This document shows, piece after piece, positions 26,482 to 34,321 of a DNA stretch of 64,000 nt; within the stretch, counting starts at the first letter, position 1; each line of letters starts with the position of its first letter. Both the position numbers and the translations under genes were made by a program. The notes below the pieces were generated by a model. It searched no databases. It was not told where the DNA came from and worked only from the letters and a program-made list of their open reading frames with translations. Source of the stretch: Natrialba swarupiae (GTDB taxonomy: Archaea; Halobacteriota; Halobacteria; Halobacteriales; Natrialbaceae); the NCBI RefSeq assembly GCF_008245225.1, contig NZ_VTAW01000020.1:1-64000 (forward strand). The letters run 5' to 3'.

Positions 26482-27765
26482 AGTCGTGGGCTTGTCAGTG
26501 GACTCCCCTTCTGCCGTCGAATTGACGGAGGCGGTGTAATCGCCGTTCAGGTTCAGCGTCCCTGACGTTAGCGCACACTGACAGGGTGCGCCTCCACTCG
26601 AAGACTTCTGCCCCGAGTGGAGTTTTTTGAGAAGTTTGCGAGCGATGTTTTTGCTCGCATTATAATCTGCGTTCAGTTCGTACTCGCACTTCTGACACAC
26701 GAACTGGTGTTTTGACTGCCGATTAGACTCGTGGGTAAACCCGCACTTGGAACACCGCTGACTCGTGTACGCCGGACTCACCTGTTCGACCCCGATGCCG
26801 AACATCTCGGCTTTGTATTCGACGTAGTGGTACAAGCGCCGGAACGCCCATGCATGGAAGCGTTTTGCACCCGCCATCCGGTCACGAATCCCGGTCAGGT
26901 TCTCGAACGCAATGTGCGTACACCCGTGGTCATGAGCTTCTTCGAGAATCTGGTTCGAAGCGCGATGGAGTTCGTCTTGCATCCAGCGGTGTTCGCGATC
27001 TTTCATTGATTGAATCGACAGGTGTGCCGACCGCGTCCCAGTCTGTTGCATTGACCCACGAGTCTTCTCGAACTCTCGGCGTCGATGATTCATCTCGTCA
27101 GCGTTTCCGATGAACACGCCTGTCGAAGTCACGGCGAGCGAACCGTCCACGTTTAGGTCAACGCCAAGGACTGTTCTGTGCTTGGTATCAAAAGAAGTTG
27201 TGGACTGCTCTCGGTCATCACGTTCGAGTCGGCGCATCCGTGCATGGAGATAGAACGACTCTGTGGAACGGTCGTACTGCAATGTGGACATACGGAACTC
27301 GTAGTCCTCATTCAGCAGATACTCACCAATTGGTGTTCCCACTGGTTTGGTTGGGATCACGTAGTCGCACTCGACACGGCCGTTCACCGTGGACAGAGAG
27401 ACGTGATCGCGGTGGAACGTTGCGCTTCGTTTGTCGTAGACAACGCTCCACGTGTCGAAGTGCGGTTGACTCGTCTTGTCGCCGTCCTTGAGGCGAGCGA
27501 CACCGCTTTTTGTGGCCTCTATAGCGCGTCGAATCCCTTTCTGCACGAGATTCGCGGTCAACTCCGTTTCGCTACGAAGTCTGTCGTAGAGGGCTTTCTC
27601 AGCACTCTGTTTCGAGGTTATACAGTAGTCGTGTGGGTATCTCCACGCCCAGTCTGCCGTCGTATTGGCACAGTGGAGGAACTGGTCTTTGGTCTGATGG
27701 AGGTCGTCGCACCGCTCTGTAGGGACATCGAGTTTGACTTTGACGGTGCGAATCACGTCTTCCAT
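26464..27765 (-). CDS. tnpB: TnpB (OrfB), IS1341/IS605-type RNA-guided nuclease
   Basis: 433 aa. The RuvC-like nuclease residues are all in place: Asp in VLGVDLNVDG, Glu in HIAFENLTG and Asp in NADYNAS. The zinc finger CSKCGF...CQKCEY lies between the last two. TnpB proteins use a short RNA from the element's right end to cut matching DNA and are ancestors of Cas12. No TnpA transposase is present here, so mobility would need one in trans. The last codons (TSVVGY) are encoded by the terminal hairpin. The gene looks intact and is probably functional. Confidence 0.95.
   Translation of the reverse strand: MEDVIRTVKVKLDVPTERCDDLHQTKDQFLHCANTTADWAWRYPHDYCITSKQSAEKALYDRLRSETELTANLVQKGIRRAIEATKSGVARLKDGDKTSQPHFDTWSVVYDKRSATFHRDHVSLSTVNGRVECDYVIPTKPVGTPIGEYLLNEDYEFRMSTLQYDRSTESFYLHARMRRLERDDREQSTTSFDTKHRTVLGVDLNVDGSLAVTSTGVFIGNADEMNHRRREFEKTRGSMQQTGTRSAHLSIQSMKDREHRWMQDELHRASNQILEEAHDHGCTHIAFENLTGIRDRMAGAKRFHAWAFRRLYHYVEYKAEMFGIGVEQVSPAYTSQRCSKCGFTHESNRQSKHQFVCQKCEYELNADYNASKNIARKLLKKLHSGQKSSSGGAPCQCALTSGTLNLNGDYTASVNSTAEGESTDKPTTSVVGY
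26466..26640 (-). ncRNA. Putative omega RNA / sense-overlapping transcript of tnpB
   Basis: By analogy with IS605-family elements and the sotRNAs reported in Halobacterium, the 3' part of tnpB plus the right-end hairpin should yield a guide RNA whose spacer is the host DNA just beyond the element (below about 26466 on the plus strand). Sequence shows only the hairpin and its position; the 5' limit is a guess. Confidence 0.35.
26471..26490. repeat. Right-end hairpin of the tnpB element
   Basis: CCCACGACT and AGTCGTGGG form a perfect 9-bp stem with GA at the tip. It contains the last codons of tnpB on one strand and the stop of the membrane protein gene on the other. Confidence 0.85.
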
Positions 27766-27868
27766 CCGTATTTCACATATTGAATCAATTCTTTATAAAT
27801 TCTATGACCCACGTTGGGGAATCCGACTGCTATCGCTCGTGGATTGATTCGAGCCTTGTCGGATTCCT

Positions 27869-27888
27869 CCCACGACTGAAGTCGTGGG
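27869..27888. repeat. Left-end hairpin of the tnpB element
   Basis: Identical to the hairpin at 26471-26490 and in the same orientation, 104 nt upstream of the tnpB start. Confidence 0.85.
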
Positions 27889-28087
27889 CTTCCTCCTTGC
27901 ATTTCTGTGAACAGTGGAGTACGCGTTTGCGATTCTCGCCCTGCTCGAGGAGTCTTCGTCACCGTTGTACACCGCTGTTTCTCAACGCGGACAGACTGAT
28001 GGCTACCGCCGGCGGAAGCTGACCCATGATTGATGCCACTCGAGAGTACGTATCCCGTCGGAGGTCGTGCCAGCGGCCACGGAACAA

Positions 28088-28272
28088 CTATAGAAACAAC
28101 TGCAACGGGTGACACACTGATCGCCGATCCTGCTCACGGGTCGTTCCTCCCCGTTCCCGTCGCGGTTCTCACTCCCGTCGGTCGTTCCGAACCGCGCCCG
28201 TTCCGAACCGCGCCCGTTCCGAACCGCGCTCCTGTCCGGCGGATGTCTAGTGACTTGCAGTCGCTACGATAA
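28088..28272. repeat. Diverged, expanded palindromic element family A, copy A5
   Basis: The left arm CTATAGAAACAACTGCAAC and GACACACTGATCGC matches family A. The right arm TAGTGACTTGCAGTCGCTACGATA is its counterpart about 150 nt away. The centre has been replaced or expanded and contains a 3 x 16-bp tandem repeat. Confidence 0.5.
28184..28231. repeat. Tandem repeat, 3 x 16 bp
   Basis: GTTCCGAACCGCGCCC at 28184-28199 and 28200-28215, then a one-base variant at 28216-28231. It sits inside the expanded element A5. Copies this exact suggest recent slippage. Confidence 0.85.
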
Positions 28273-28327
28273 CTCACATTCTCGAGAGCGAGGAATCAGA
28301 TAACTGTATTATCCGTATTCCGATCCA

Positions 28328-28828
28328 ATGTGTCGTATGAAGACCGTCTCCGACGCTCTCGAGACGCTCGCCCCTCGATCAGTACGAGCGTCGCTTCAGT
28401 TCGGAATTGCCGCACTCGGAGCGATCGTGATACTCGGGAGTCTCGTCTGGTTTGCCGCGATTTTCGTCACGATGCCCAAGAGCGACAGCGGCTTTGCGGA
28501 GGGACTGGCGATCGGGGTGGGTGGACTGTACGTGGTAGCGGGGTTCGTCGTCCTGTCGGTTGGACTGTTGATCCCACAACACGGTACCGGCGGAATCCGG
28601 TTCTCTCGGGGGCAACGAACGCGGCTGGCGTATGGCGCGATCGCTCCGATAGTGAGTGTGCTTCTCGTTCCGATCGGTGCCACGGTCGCGCCACCGCTGA
28701 CGGCACCAGTGACGTCCGTGCTGGTAGCTGTCCTGGGAGGACTGCTCCTCAGCGGTCCGCTCGCGACCCTGAGTGTCGTGGGTGGAAAGGCGAGAGAATG
28801 CGGTAAATCGTGGAAACACGACGGATGA
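28328..28828 (+). CDS. Uncharacterised four-helix membrane protein
   Basis: 166 aa (or 163 from ATG 28337). Two pairs of hydrophobic helices around a short polar loop (GGIRFSRGQRTRL). The second half is typical haloarchaeal small-membrane-protein sequence; no family signature was recognised. A TATA-like CTGTATTATC lies about 20 nt upstream, consistent with a leaderless message. Stand-alone gene. Confidence 0.65.
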   Translation: MCRMKTVSDALETLAPRSVRASLQFGIAALGAIVILGSLVWFAAIFVTMPKSDSGFAEGLAIGVGGLYVVAGFVVLSVGLLIPQHGTGGIRFSRGQRTRLAYGAIAPIVSVLLVPIGATVAPPLTAPVTSVLVAVLGGLLLSGPLATLSVVGGKARECGKSWKHDG

Positions 28829-29061
28829 ATCTCGAGGAAAATTCGCGTGTGAGGTCTGCCCTCGAGTCGAGGGCGAACAAGGGGATTGTCCGTCGCTATC
28901 GGCTGCCAGACGGAGGCAGGAACTGACTGTCTCCAGTCGATTCGATATCGGAACGAGCAGAGCTGTACCCGCTCGGCCCGCCGGAAACAGGCGTTTCCGA
29001 CTCGGCGCTCAACCCTGTACACCCTGTAACGGTAATGGGAATCGCGACCGTCGATAGCCGT

Positions 29062-29289
29062 ATGGACACCGAACCTGCGGAGTTCGACCTCCTCGGAATC
29101 GGCTCGGAATCGGGGCTCGACGTCGCGGGCGCAGCGGCCCGCCGGGGTCAGTCGGTCGCAGTCGTCGAAAAGGGACCGCTCGGTGGCACCTGCCTCAACC
29201 GGGGCTGTATCCCCTCGAAAAAGTCGCTCTACCACGCCGAGGTGATGGAAACCGTCGAGCGCGCTGCCGAGTTCGGATTCCACAATGCA
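29062..29289 (+). pseudogene. Flavoprotein disulfide reductase, N-terminal fragment
   Basis: About 75 residues match the start of haloarchaeal dihydrolipoamide/mercuric/mycothione-reductase-type enzymes: FDLLGIGSESGLDVAGAAARR (a degenerate FAD loop), VVEKGPLGGTCLNRGCIPSK with both redox cysteines, and HAEVMETVERA. The remaining about 400 residues are missing; the frame runs directly into an unrelated small protein. A nonfunctional remnant. Confidence 0.8.
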
Positions 29290-29319
29290 TATTGGTGTCA
29301 CCCCCATACGGAGAAACTG

Positions 29320-29541
29320 ATGGATTCGAAGACAGCGTCACGACGGTCGCTGCTCGGCCTCGCTGGTGCGACGAGTCTCTGTTGTCTGGCGTTTGCCCCC
29401 GGAACAGTCGGTCTGGCGGGCGGCGGCGCTGCAGCCGGACTGGGCGCTGGGCTCGGACAGATCGTCGCGACCGTGCTGACGCTGGCCGTCATCGGATTCG
29501 TCATCCGCTGGCGGACGACCTGTTCGACCTGCGAGCGATAA
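29320..29541 (+). CDS. Small Cys-containing membrane protein
   Basis: 73 aa from ATG 29320 (MDSKTASRRSLLGLAGAT). An RR-x-LLG start, a CC pair near residue 19, a Gly/Ala-rich hydrophobic helix and a C-terminal CSTC motif. The twin hydrophobic spans with cysteine pairs recall small metal- or thiol-handling membrane proteins, and its position right after a flavoprotein disulfide reductase fragment fits a former mer-like or thiol operon. Read in frame with that fragment, it would form an artificial 168-aa fusion; independent start is preferred. Confidence 0.5.
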   Translation: MDSKTASRRSLLGLAGATSLCCLAFAPGTVGLAGGGAAAGLGAGLGQIVATVLTLAVIGFVIRWRTTCSTCER

Positions 29542-29583
29542 CGGGTTCCCCGTCGCCGATCGGTGCTTCCTCACGCCGCGTTC

Positions 29584-29830
29584 TCACGCTGTCACTTTGT
29601 CAGCGAAACGAAGACCAGAAACGTTCCATTCGTAGCCGTGATAGGTCGGATACGCGACCGCGAGGCTCAGTGCGAAGGTGATGAGCTTCGCGACGGCCAG
29701 CGGCGTCTCGACATCGGTCGCCCTGGATGTCGTCTCACAGCGACGTGAAGGTTCCTCAAGTGCGGTCTCGACCGAACTTCCGTGGGGGCCGTCGGGACCG
29801 ATCGTCTGTCGCTGTTCGATGAGCCCGTGA
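29584..29830 (-). pseudogene. Remnant of a small haloarchaeal membrane protein (DUF7521-like)
   Basis: Too short and start-less for ordinary gene calling. On the minus strand the frame ending at 29584 reads VETPLAVAKLITFALSLAV followed by AYPTYHGYEWN, resembling the first helix of small haloarchaeal DUF7521-type proteins. No ATG, and the C-terminal part is cut off. Likely debris. Confidence 0.3.
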
Positions 29831-29879
29831 TTTATTCGTGTTCACACACTGTCCGAATCAGGGGCGTTCACGAAATATG

Positions 29880-30222
29880 ATGGACTATCGATTTGCGTTG
29901 AAACCTGCGATCGGACTCTACGGGCAACACGATCCGAGCGCCGTGCTCTTCGAAGACGGGACTCCCGTTTTCGGGGTCGAGGAGGAGCGCTACACACGGA
30001 CAAAACACGCGACGGTAGACTTTTCCCGAGCGCGCGATCCGGGGCTGTCTCGACGTCTGCGATCTGGAACTCTCGGAACGCGATCGCATTTTGCTTCCCG
30101 ACGATCCGGCCCTCCGACCCGATCGTCAGAACACCGACTCAGGTGCTCAAGGACTTCTACGGTATGGGGCTCGCCGTTCTCGAGTTCGAGGACGTCGTCG
30201 TCGAGAAATCCGAGAACTGATC
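29880..30222 (+). pseudogene. Carbamoyltransferase, N-terminal fragment with frameshifts
   Basis: The first frame reads LKPAIGLYGQHDPSAVLF then GVEEERYTRTKHAT, the start of NodU/CmcH-type carbamoyltransferases. It shifts near 30030 into CLDVCDLELSERDRILLPDD and again near 30140 into VLKDFYGMGLAVLEFED. The catalytic remainder is absent. It lies between other debris and the thioredoxin-like gene. Confidence 0.7.
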
Positions 30223-30226
30223 GTGC

Positions 30227-30619
30227 TCACCGGGGACCGCCACCGACCGACGCTTCGGCGTGCGCTTCGAGCAGTTCCACGAGCGTTTCGGCGGATTGGA
30301 AGCCGTCGTCCAGTCGGTCGACTTCTTCCCCTCCCCGCAGGACGACGAGGGTAGGGACCCGCTGAACGCCGAACTCGTCCGCGAGATCGAGCGCCTGGCC
30401 CGCGTTCACGATTCCAACTGCGCCTGGCGCGCTCCGTGCGACCGACCCGAGCACCGGTTCCATCGACGCACAGATGCCACACCCGGCGGTGACGAACTCG
30501 AGCAATACGAGGTCGTGAGCCTCGAGGAACTCCTCCGCGTCGGCGGCGTCCTCGAGCTGGATTGGTGTTTGCGGCGCGTTCGCGTCGTCCTCCGTCGGTC
30601 CGGATGCGGTGTCGGTCAT
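30227..30619 (-). CDS. Thioredoxin-like protein with GCGIC active site
   Basis: 130 aa from ATG 30619 (MTDTASGPTEDD). A thioredoxin fold: strand LVLLEFVTAGCGICASMEPVL with the redox pair Cys47-x2-Cys50 where Trp is replaced by Gly, cis-Pro loop RVPTLVVL and a C-terminal helix. The CGIC dipeptide differs from CGPC and should alter redox potential. Divergent from the DsrE gene at 30862, with two operator-like palindromes (30651-30669, 30841-30859) between. Probably part of the sulfur/thiol regulon. Confidence 0.85.
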   Translation of the reverse strand: MTDTASGPTEDDANAPQTPIQLEDAADAEEFLEAHDLVLLEFVTAGCGICASMEPVLGSVARSAPGAVGIVNAGQALDLADEFGVQRVPTLVVLRGGEEVDRLDDGFQSAETLVELLEAHAEASVGGGPR

Positions 30620-30650
30620 CGGTACGGCTACGTGCCGAACGCATTTGAGT

Positions 30651-30669
30651 ATTGTGCGTGATGGGCAAT
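30651..30669. promoter_or_regulatory. Operator-like palindrome, imperfect (site 7)
   Basis: ATTGT-N9-GCAAT, 32 nt upstream of the GCGIC thioredoxin ATG; one base off the consensus ATTGK-N9-MCAAT. Its position over the core promoter matches the other sites. Confidence 0.45.
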
Positions 30670-30840
30670 CCGGATGTCGAGGGGGTCGTCGGGGCCGAGG
30701 AGATGGCTGTCTATATCTGCCCGTCCAACGAAGGGGTCCCAGAGCAGGGACTTCGAGACCAAGACAGTCTGACCGATTTCTCCGCCAGTGGATGTTCCCG
30801 TCGATCCGTCCTCTACGTCGATCATACGAACGTTTACAGT

Positions 30841-30859
30841 ATTGTGGCAAAAGTACAAT
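30841..30859. promoter_or_regulatory. Operator-like palindrome ATTGT-N9-ACAAT (site 2)
   Basis: Perfect inverted repeat (TATTGT...ACAATA over 21 bp) ending 2 nt before the DsrE start codon. If transcription is leaderless, a protein here would sit on the start site. Confidence 0.6.
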
Positions 30860-30861
30860 AT

Positions 30862-31215
30862 ATGGGGGCACAGAATCCACAGTCACAAGCCGACAGTATC
30901 GGTATCGTCCTCGAGACGGCGGATCCCGAACGCACCTGGAACGCGTTCCGCCTCGGGATCACGGCCCTCGAGGACGGCCACGGGGTGTCGGTGTTTCTAC
31001 TCGGAGAGGGCGTCGAGGCCGAGGAGATCACCGACGACGAGTTCGACGTTCGCGACCGAATGGAGGCGTTCGTCGACGCCGGTGGCGATCTCGAGGCGTG
31101 TGGAACGTGTCTCGAACTCCGCAACAGCGAGGGGAGCGAGTACTGTCCGATGTCGACGATGTCCGACCTCCTCGAGGTCGTGACGTCGTCCGACCGGGTG
31201 CTGACGATCGGCTAG
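30862..31215 (+). CDS. DsrE family sulfur-relay protein
   Basis: 117 aa from ATG 30862 (MGAQNPQSQADS). DsrE/DsrF-like fold: IGIVLETADPERTWNAF, HGVSVFLLGEGVE and a Cys-bearing ACGTCLEL segment, which would hold the sulfane sulfur, then a second Cys in SEYCPM. Such proteins pass persulfide from TusA- or rhodanese-type donors. A longer ORF start at 30652 reads through two palindromes with unlike composition, so the short form is preferred. The operator-like site 2 abuts the start codon. Divergent from a thioredoxin-like gene. Confidence 0.85.
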   Translation: MGAQNPQSQADSIGIVLETADPERTWNAFRLGITALEDGHGVSVFLLGEGVEAEEITDDEFDVRDRMEAFVDAGGDLEACGTCLELRNSEGSEYCPMSTMSDLLEVVTSSDRVLTIG

Positions 31216-31264
31216 TCGTGTACAGCGTGGGGGGTCAGTACCGAATTCGGGCCACGTTTGCCAC

Positions 31265-31621
31265 TCACTCGTCTCGTTGAAGTCGCTCGCGCCGTTGTTC
31301 GAACTCCTCGTCGGAGAGATCACCGCGGGCGTACGCAAGTCGCAGTTCTTCGAGCGCGGCATCTCGGTCGCCACTTTCGGTGCGATCTATCGCCCTGTGG
31401 AGGAGGTACGCGCCGCCGAGGACGAGCAGGAACATCGGGAGCCAGATCACCAGCCACGACAGTGTCGATCCAACTCCGCTCGCACCACCGTTGTCCCACA
31501 TGTGTCCACCACCCCACATTCCCATCATCGGCCAGACGAGGAACATCAGTAAGAACGGGACAAGAATGACGAGCGCAACGACGAGGAGGAGCGTCCGGAG
31601 AAGGTCAGTGTCAGCGGACAT
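31265..31621 (-). CDS. SHOCT domain membrane protein
   Basis: 118 aa. Two hydrophobic helices (about 8-33 and 53-72) enclosing a Met/Gly/His-rich loop (MMGMWGGGHMW), then a C-terminal SHOCT domain (ALEELRLAYARGDLSDEEFEQRRERL). SHOCT modules are short oligomerising helices common in archaeal membrane proteins. The Met/His loop could bind copper, but that is only suggested by composition. Monocistronic. Confidence 0.85.
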   Translation of the reverse strand: MSADTDLLRTLLLVVALVILVPFLLMFLVWPMMGMWGGGHMWDNGGASGVGSTLSWLVIWLPMFLLVLGGAYLLHRAIDRTESGDRDAALEELRLAYARGDLSDEEFEQRRERLQRDE

Positions 31622-31744
31622 ACTCGATTGTTCACCGGAATCTGTAATAAAAGACGGCCCCGGTCACCAACTCGGAACAGTTTGGCGCGTCATTGCTTCA
31701 GTACCGCATCATTCCGTTTTTGTGTGGTGTGCGGGCCGGTACTC

Positions 31745-31818
31745 ATACGGTTGTAATTTGTTATCGGTGATCGCTCGAACGATAGCGATCACCGGTAAAA
31801 CGTTACGACGATCCGTAT
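31745..31818. repeat. Palindromic element family B, copy B3
   Basis: ATACGGTTGTAA ... TTACGACGATCCGTAT, with inner arms ATCGGTGATCGC and GCGATCACCGGT. It ends at the UspA stop codon, so it is placed as a 3'-end hairpin. Confidence 0.75.
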
Positions 31819-32654
31819 CACGACGGCGGGACGAGCATCACGTTTCCGTTCGCTCGAGCGACGAGGTCCTCGGAGACGCTGCCGAGTAACAGTCTGCGAA
31901 GCCGGCTGTGACCGCGCGAGCCGACGAGAATCGTCGTCGGGTCGACGGCGTCTTCGACGGCGAGGATTTCGTCTGCTGGATCGCCCTGCCGAATCTCGAG
32001 TCGCGTGTCGATCCCCCACTCCTCGAGCTGGTCGGCCAGCTCCGCCAGCCGTCCTTCGGGATCCGTGTCTTCCGCGAGTCCCGGATCCTTCGGCGTCTCG
32101 ACGTGGACGAGCGTCGCCTCCTGGGTCGCGTGACGGAGATACGAGAACGTGTCGAACGCGCGCTCGGCGTTCTCGGAGAAGTCCGTTGCGTACAGCATAC
32201 GCTGGAACAGGTGCTGTCTGACGACGGACGGATCGTCGGCTTCCCGCTCGACTCGGTTGACGAGCAGCGGCGTCTCGGTCGTCCGCGCGAGGTTACGCGC
32301 CGTCGAGCCGATGACCCGATTCTCGAGTGGGCTCTTCCCGCGTGAGCCGACGATCGTGAGGCTCGCGCCGATCGTTTCCGCGATGCCCCGGATCCGCCGA
32401 TGGGGTGTTCCGCGGACGACGTGTACTTCGACGTCGAAGCCGGCGTTCTCGATAACCCGCTCGTAGCTGCTGATCGCTTTCCGTCGTCGCTTCTCGAAGT
32501 CGATTCCGGGCATGCCCGCGTGAACGTTCGATGGAATCACGGTCACGAGGTGCATCTCGTCGACGCCGATACGGCCCAGACACTCGAGACAGGTTTCGTT
32601 CTCGATGGTCGCCTCGCTGGCGGCCGAGAGGTCGGTAGCGAGTACCGCTTTCAT
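31818..32654 (-). CDS. Tandem UspA universal stress protein
   Basis: 278 aa from ATG 32654 (MKAVLATDLSAASEA). Two Usp domains: about 1-140 and 145-278. Each ends with an ATP-loop pattern (GSRGKSPLENRVIGSTARNL; GSRGHSRLRRLLLGSVSEDL). The first strand has AVLATDLS and the second MLYATDFS. Likely a nucleotide-binding stress or membrane-partner protein; its divergent neighbour is the small peptide-TauE-antiporter module. Operator-like site 4 lies 28 nt upstream, and B3 lies at the 3' end. Confidence 0.92.
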   Translation of the reverse strand: MKAVLATDLSAASEATIENETCLECLGRIGVDEMHLVTVIPSNVHAGMPGIDFEKRRRKAISSYERVIENAGFDVEVHVVRGTPHRRIRGIAETIGASLTIVGSRGKSPLENRVIGSTARNLARTTETPLLVNRVEREADDPSVVRQHLFQRMLYATDFSENAERAFDTFSYLRHATQEATLVHVETPKDPGLAEDTDPEGRLAELADQLEEWGIDTRLEIRQGDPADEILAVEDAVDPTTILVGSRGHSRLRRLLLGSVSEDLVARANGNVMLVPPS

Positions 32655-32681
32655 ACTGGCTGTAGGGGCCGACGGTATAAT

Positions 32682-32700
32682 ATTGTTTGGGTATCCCAAT
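32682..32700. promoter_or_regulatory. Operator-like palindrome ATTGT-N9-CCAAT (site 4)
   Basis: 28 nt upstream of the UspA start on the minus strand. The N9 also contains TGGG/CCCA pairing, lengthening the symmetry. Confidence 0.55.
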
Positions 32701-32964
32701 ATACTGGCTCAAAGAGCTGTGTCCGTCGAACCGCTCAGTGTGCGCACAACCGTCTAACCGTATTCGAAGACGAGTGTGACGAGTTCGCACGACGGTTCGT
32801 AACCACACCACGTGGAACTCAGTCCGACGACAGCTACGTTGCCCGCATATGTCTCGCGCATGATGGGATACGGAGGCCAAAGCTGGACCGTCGCTGGACC
32901 GCCGATATCTCCATAACGTATACAGATATTCTCGTTGGATAGCCGTGCCATATCTTGCAGTAAT

Positions 32965-32983
32965 ATTGTATGGCGGTCCCAAA
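32965..32983. promoter_or_regulatory. Operator-like half-palindrome ATTGT-N9-CCAAA (site 5)
   Basis: Lies next to a GTTATACAT TATA-like sequence 87 nt upstream of the small peptide that precedes TauE copy B. It has the same form as the site before the thioredoxin at 46425. Confidence 0.5.
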
Positions 32984-33069
32984 AGCGTTATACATCCCCT
33001 CCGGGTAGAAGAGAGTGAGTAGAAATCCATGATCCGCACACAACCGAACGTCGACGGAGGGTGGAACGA

Positions 33070-33219
33070 ATGATCGAATCCGTGGCGCTCCCCGCACCGA
33101 TACAGGCGACGCTCCTCGTGGGCGTCATCCTCGTTCAAGCGGTCGCCCTCTACGCCGGCTACGGCGTCCTCGAGCGAGTTGCAACACCACTGATCGAAAC
33201 GATCACAGACGCACGATAG
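33070..33219 (+). CDS. Small single-span membrane peptide paired with TauE, copy B
   Basis: 49 codons, MIESVALPAPIQ to TDAR, with one hydrophobic helix (about 12-32). The TAG stop directly abuts the ATG of the TauE gene. It corresponds to the 45-codon peptide at 3180-3317: both have ILVQAxxLYxxYG and lie just before a TauE permease. A conserved small partner of the permease is likely. Confidence 0.75.
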   Translation: MIESVALPAPIQATLLVGVILVQAVALYAGYGVLERVATPLIETITDAR

Positions 33220-34248
33220 ATGGAGATACTGGGACTCAGCCTGACCCTGCTCGTGTTGTTCGTGAGCTTCGGCTTCATGGTCGGGGTGTTGTTCGGCTTC
33301 TTCGGGATGGGCGGATCGTTCCTGATCACGCCGACGCTGTTGCTCCTCGACTACCCCGCTTCCGTCGCGATCGGGAGCGGGCTGGCGTTTTACTTCGGCA
33401 CCTCCGTCATCGCCGTGTTGAAACACTACGACGTCGGCCAGGTCGACTACAAACTCGGCGCGATCCTCTTCGTCGTCCTCTCGATCGGGATCGAACTCGG
33501 CAGTCGGCTCGTCTTCGGCCTCGAGGCACTCGGCGTTGCGAACCTGGTCACGGGCGTCGCGTACGTCGTCCTACTCGGGGGAATCGGCGCGTTGTTCCTC
33601 CGTCGCGCCGCGAATCTCGAGGACGAAGACGATACAGGGGACGAGGACGTCGACGACGACGACATTCCGGCGATCGGTCAGAAGATCCAGTCGTACACCG
33701 TTCCGCCGATGATCTCGCTGACGTCGGGCGGTCGAGCGTCGCTGTGGACGATTTCGGGCGCTGGCGGGAGCGTCGGCCTCGTCTCGGGATTGATCGGCGT
33801 CGGCGGCGGCTTCATCCGCATGCCCGCCATCTACTACCTGATCGGGACGCCCCTGACCGCGGCAGTCGGGACGAGCCTGTTCGCCGGGCTGTTCTCGGGT
33901 GCATTCGGAACGTTCACCTACGGCATGTCCGGCAGCGTCGATCTGACGGTGGTCTCGTTGCTACTGGTTGGGAGCGCACTCGGCGCGCGCATCGGCTCGG
34001 CAGCGACCACGATCGTCGAGGAGGACGACGTGATCGTCTACTTCGGACTGATGATGGTCCTCGCCAGCCTCGGAATCGGCCTCAGTGAACTCGCGAACTG
34101 GCTGGGAACGAGCGCGCTCGATCTGGTGAGCGTTTTCCTGCTCGTCGGATCGTCGTTTGCCGTCGCCCTGATGATCCTCTACCAGGTCGTCAAAACGGCC
34201 GGTGGAGACGACGCCGGGGCGCAACCTGCCGCAGATGGTGGTGACTGA
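33220..34248 (+). CDS. Sulfite exporter TauE/SafE family permease, copy B
   Basis: 342 aa, nearly identical to the copy at 2148-3176: the same glycine-rich helix repeats, with differences mainly in the acidic linker (around residues 140-150) and the C-terminal third. It abuts the small peptide gene, and 73 nt separate it from the antiporter. The sulfite or organosulfur export role is inferred from the family and from the sulfur genes in the window. Confidence 0.92.
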   Translation: MEILGLSLTLLVLFVSFGFMVGVLFGFFGMGGSFLITPTLLLLDYPASVAIGSGLAFYFGTSVIAVLKHYDVGQVDYKLGAILFVVLSIGIELGSRLVFGLEALGVANLVTGVAYVVLLGGIGALFLRRAANLEDEDDTGDEDVDDDDIPAIGQKIQSYTVPPMISLTSGGRASLWTISGAGGSVGLVSGLIGVGGGFIRMPAIYYLIGTPLTAAVGTSLFAGLFSGAFGTFTYGMSGSVDLTVVSLLLVGSALGARIGSAATTIVEEDDVIVYFGLMMVLASLGIGLSELANWLGTSALDLVSVFLLVGSSFAVALMILYQVVKTAGGDDAGAQPAADGGD

Positions 34249-34321
34249 TGCTCACCGCGTCTCGCCAGTACCGTTTTCAACTGTACGCACGTCTGTGTAA
34301 CCGAGCGTCACACCCCCGCCC

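Larger units (their letters stand above)
26466..27906 (-). mobile_element. IS1341-type element carrying tnpB only
   Basis: The tnpB gene is bracketed by two identical 20-nt hairpins, CCCACGACT-GA-AGTCGTGGG, at 26471-26490 and 27869-27888, each followed by CTT on the plus strand. Sub-terminal palindromes of this sort are the ends recognised by TnpA HUH transposases. Exact borders are inferred; a TTCAC pentamer (minus strand, 27907-27911) may be the flanking target motif at the left end. Confidence 0.7.

Noticed and set aside
28184-28231. Possible CRISPR array
   Set aside because: Repeats are directly adjacent with no spacers and no cas genes nearby; it is a simple tandem repeat.
29035-29541. 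Single 168-aa protein combining a flavoprotein start and a membrane tail
   Set aside because: The flavoprotein part is an N-terminal fragment, and the tail has its own ATG and RR-type start. The fusion is more likely accidental.
30652-31215. Longer 187-aa form of the DsrE protein
   Set aside because: The extra 70 residues pass through operator palindromes and have no DsrE similarity. ATG 30862 gives the family length.
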